Shown piece after piece: positions 62,129 to 64,000 of a stretch of 64,000 bases of DNA (position 1 is its first letter; each line of letters opens with the position of its first letter). The position numbers and the translations under genes were made by a program. Source of the stretch: Lithobates sylvaticus (lineage: Eukaryota; Chordata; Amphibia; Anura; Ranidae); the NCBI GenBank assembly GCA_028564925.1, contig CM053026.1, positions 133,225,155-133,289,154 of the forward strand, given 5' to 3'. The notes below the pieces were generated by a model. It saw only the letters and a list, made by a program, of their open reading frames with translations, was not told the origin of the DNA and did not search any database.

Positions 62129-62701
62129 TTAACCACTTCCCGCCCGGCCTATAGCAGTATGATGGCTAGTGGTTCAGTTATCCTGACTGGGCATCATAAT
62201 GTCCAGCAGGTTAACATGCCGACGCCCTCACTCTGACACACTGCATCTCCGATCGTAGTAGGGAGCCTCTGGCGGAAGCTCCTTACCATGTGATCAGCTA
62301 TGACCATCGCAGCTGATCACAGCGTGAACCAAGAAGTGTCCCGGTAAACGGCTTTCCTTGGTTCATGCTGACAGGGAGGGCCAATCGGCGGCTCTCCCTG
62401 TCAGAGTGGGGGTCTGATTATCAGAACAGCTCCCCATCAGATGTACCACCAATCAGCTGCCTGTCGGTGCCAGTCAGTACCTCATCTGTGCCACCTATTA
62501 GTGCTGCATAACCGTGCCAATCAATTCTACATATCAGTGCCGTGAGTGAAGGTGAAAACAAAATCTTATAACAAACAAAAAAATGTGTTTGAGTACAGCT
62601 TTGCATGACCTCCCAATTGTCATTCAAAGTGCGACAGCACTGAAAGCTGAAAATTTGTCCTGGGCAGGAGGGGGGAAAGTGCCCTGTATTAAAGTGGATA
62701 A
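62129..62701 (-). mobile_element. CCACTT-family element with cagtgcc tandem repeat
   Basis: TTAACCACTTCCCGCCCGG at the left; the right end AAGTGGATAA is a mutated AAGTGGTTAA. Inverted order: GC-rich module with ggttaacatgccgacg and ccgatcgtag, then a degenerate cagtgcc-type repeat (62445-62545), then aattgtcattcaaagtgc, agcactgaaagctgaaaatt. It is a short relative of 33043-34365. Confidence 0.65.
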
Positions 62702-63120
62702 AGTATAACTAAAGGCAAAACTTTCGTTTTTTTTGTTTTGGATAGAGTGGAGATTGATTCGACCCCCTGCTAGGTTTTAGGGAGATTCACCCTCTCTATT
62801 TGTCCTGTTTATTGTTATCATTGAAAGTGAGAGAAAATCCTACATTTTTGGTTGTCCCCAGAAAAGTAATAGAGGGGAAATGTTCCAATGGGGACACTGG
62901 TTCTGGAGACTTGGAGGGGGGGTCCCCAAGGGATTCTTTAAATTTGTAGGGATTTCCTCTCACTTCCTGTATTGGCTATGGGACAGACATGAAGGGAAAT
63001 CTCTATAAGAACATTCTTTTTCATTGGTGGAAGAAGTTGGCATATTTCTATGGTTTAACCTTTATTGGCAATAAAAACTGACAGGGGTTCCAATCCTTCT
63101 CCGTATTCATTCTACTGGAT
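62699..63120 (+). mobile_element. TTAAAGT MITE, partly degraded
   Basis: TAAAGTATAACTAAAGGC at the left, then ttttggatagagtggagatt, ttgtccccagaaaagtaata and gatttcctctcacttcctg, very close to 31607-32015. After about 63007 foreign sequence intervenes before ggcaataaaaactgacaggg resumes. The right terminus is lost. Confidence 0.6.
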
Positions 63121-63889
63121 ATCACATCGTGCGATAAAATACTGCATGGTTTCATGACTAAAATACCTCACATTTATGATTTATATGAAATAACTTTAGG
63201 AGTGTTTTTTGTGAATTGCAAAAAAAAGTTTGAATAAAGCTATGCATTATTTTATCTCTGATTTTAGGAGGAAAAAAAACTTTCTGAATTGAGCCCTTAG
63301 TCACAATTCTTTCAGGGTACCTCAAAAGTTTACAGAAATGCTAGACAATTTTGCATCTGCAAATGTTAAATCTTCTAGTTACTAAAGTGTTTCAGTTTTT
63401 TACCTTTTTCTTGTAATTTTTAAAAGTTTTTATTTTGACTTCTGGTAGGTTTCATTTTCTCTTGAGGGTGATGAAGGGTTGACCACTTTGAGACACACCA
63501 TGAACCAGTTTAATCTGATGCTGTACTTTTCTTGCAGTTAGTATTTGCTTTATTTTTTTGTTGGCATTAGTAGAAAAGGCCTTCAAGATGTGACTGAAAC
63601 ATTCCACTGGGCAACTTGTCGTCATGTTATGATTTCTACATTTACTATTGATGAAGTTTTGAGCACATGCATTGCTAAAGAAAATCAAGAATGTGCACAT
63701 ACCTTTAACATGCAGCAGAATAATCAGAAGGTTTTCTGTTAAATTTATGCAGCCCATAAAACTAGTGGACCAAAGGCACAGGTATTTCTCTACAATTCAG
63801 CAGCCCAGTGCCTTTCACTCTTCTTTTTTGTTTCAACCCGCTGTTGGCACTGAATTTTATATATTGTTGTTGTGCCTGGCAATATATTA
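63121..63889 (+). other. Intron 10, unassigned
   Basis: AT-rich sequence with short frames of no recognisable family. No exon. Confidence 0.4.
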
Positions 63890-64000
63890 TCTTACCTGCT
63901 TTCTGCCCGCCCGTCATTTCACTTATACGGCGGGTGGGAAGCAGTCTCGTTCTGGGAGGATGTCATATGACGTCCTCCCATTCTTGCCCCCTCGGACACA
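63890..64000 (-). repeat. Start of a further CCACTT-type element
   Basis: tgcccgcccgtcatttcac, ggcgggtgggaagcagtc and catatgacgtcctcccattc match the GC-rich terminal part seen at 10620-10690. It runs off the right edge. Confidence 0.5.

Noticed and set aside
57749-64000. Next RASA1 exon (GKGKRWKNLYF...)
   Set aside because: No frame in this stretch encodes it with splice sites; it must lie beyond the right edge.

Overview
The window is vertebrate nuclear DNA. It is AT-rich, dense in transposon remnants, and has long repeat-filled introns. The only host gene I can support is the middle part of RASA1 (p120 RasGAP) on the + strand: nine coding exons between 30925 and 57748. They encode the N-terminal SH2 domain, the SH3 domain, the C-terminal SH2 domain and the first residues of the PH domain, equivalent to human residues 181-484. 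The first coding exon lies to the left of the window. The rest of the PH domain, the C2 domain and the RasGAP domain lie to the right. The protein is very close to tetrapod RASA1. The repeat mix (Tc1, DIRS, L1, hAT, PIF/Harbinger-like and many TTAA-flanked MITEs) fits an amphibian, most likely a true frog (Ranidae). That taxonomic call is inference from remembered repeat families, not a database search.

Layout. 1-30924 holds no recognisable exon and is upstream of, or in intron 1 of, RASA1. It is a mosaic of TTAA-bounded MITEs whose ends read CCACTT inward (the CCACTT family), a second TTAA-bounded family (called family B here), Harbinger-like MITEs, two broken Tc1 transposases, one degraded DIRS-type retrotransposon (about 15263-20921) with a younger MITE inside it, and a three-level nest at 23730-25380. 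30925-57748 is RASA1 with nine exons of 32-153 bp and introns of 0.8-6.4 kb. Its introns contain more CCACTT elements, three with long internal minisatellites, an L1 interrupted by a 2.6-kb hAT with a clear target duplication, a Tc1 remnant split by two abutting MITEs, and a (TA)n tract that has taken a solo LTR and a Tc1 element. 57749-64000 is intron sequence with a large foldback repeat and further MITEs.

The observation most worth following is a structural one. The CCACTT elements share a 5' module and a 3' module, but several copies carry a different tandem repeat in the middle (31-bp, 17-bp and about 22-bp units, a catccatact-type repeat and a cagtgcc-type repeat). No accessory gene system was found. 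Long open frames in the repeats are by-products of tandem repetition or remnants of transposases. Two assembly gaps (14091-14590 and 44145-44376) lie in repeats, and the second interrupts one arm of a long palindrome.
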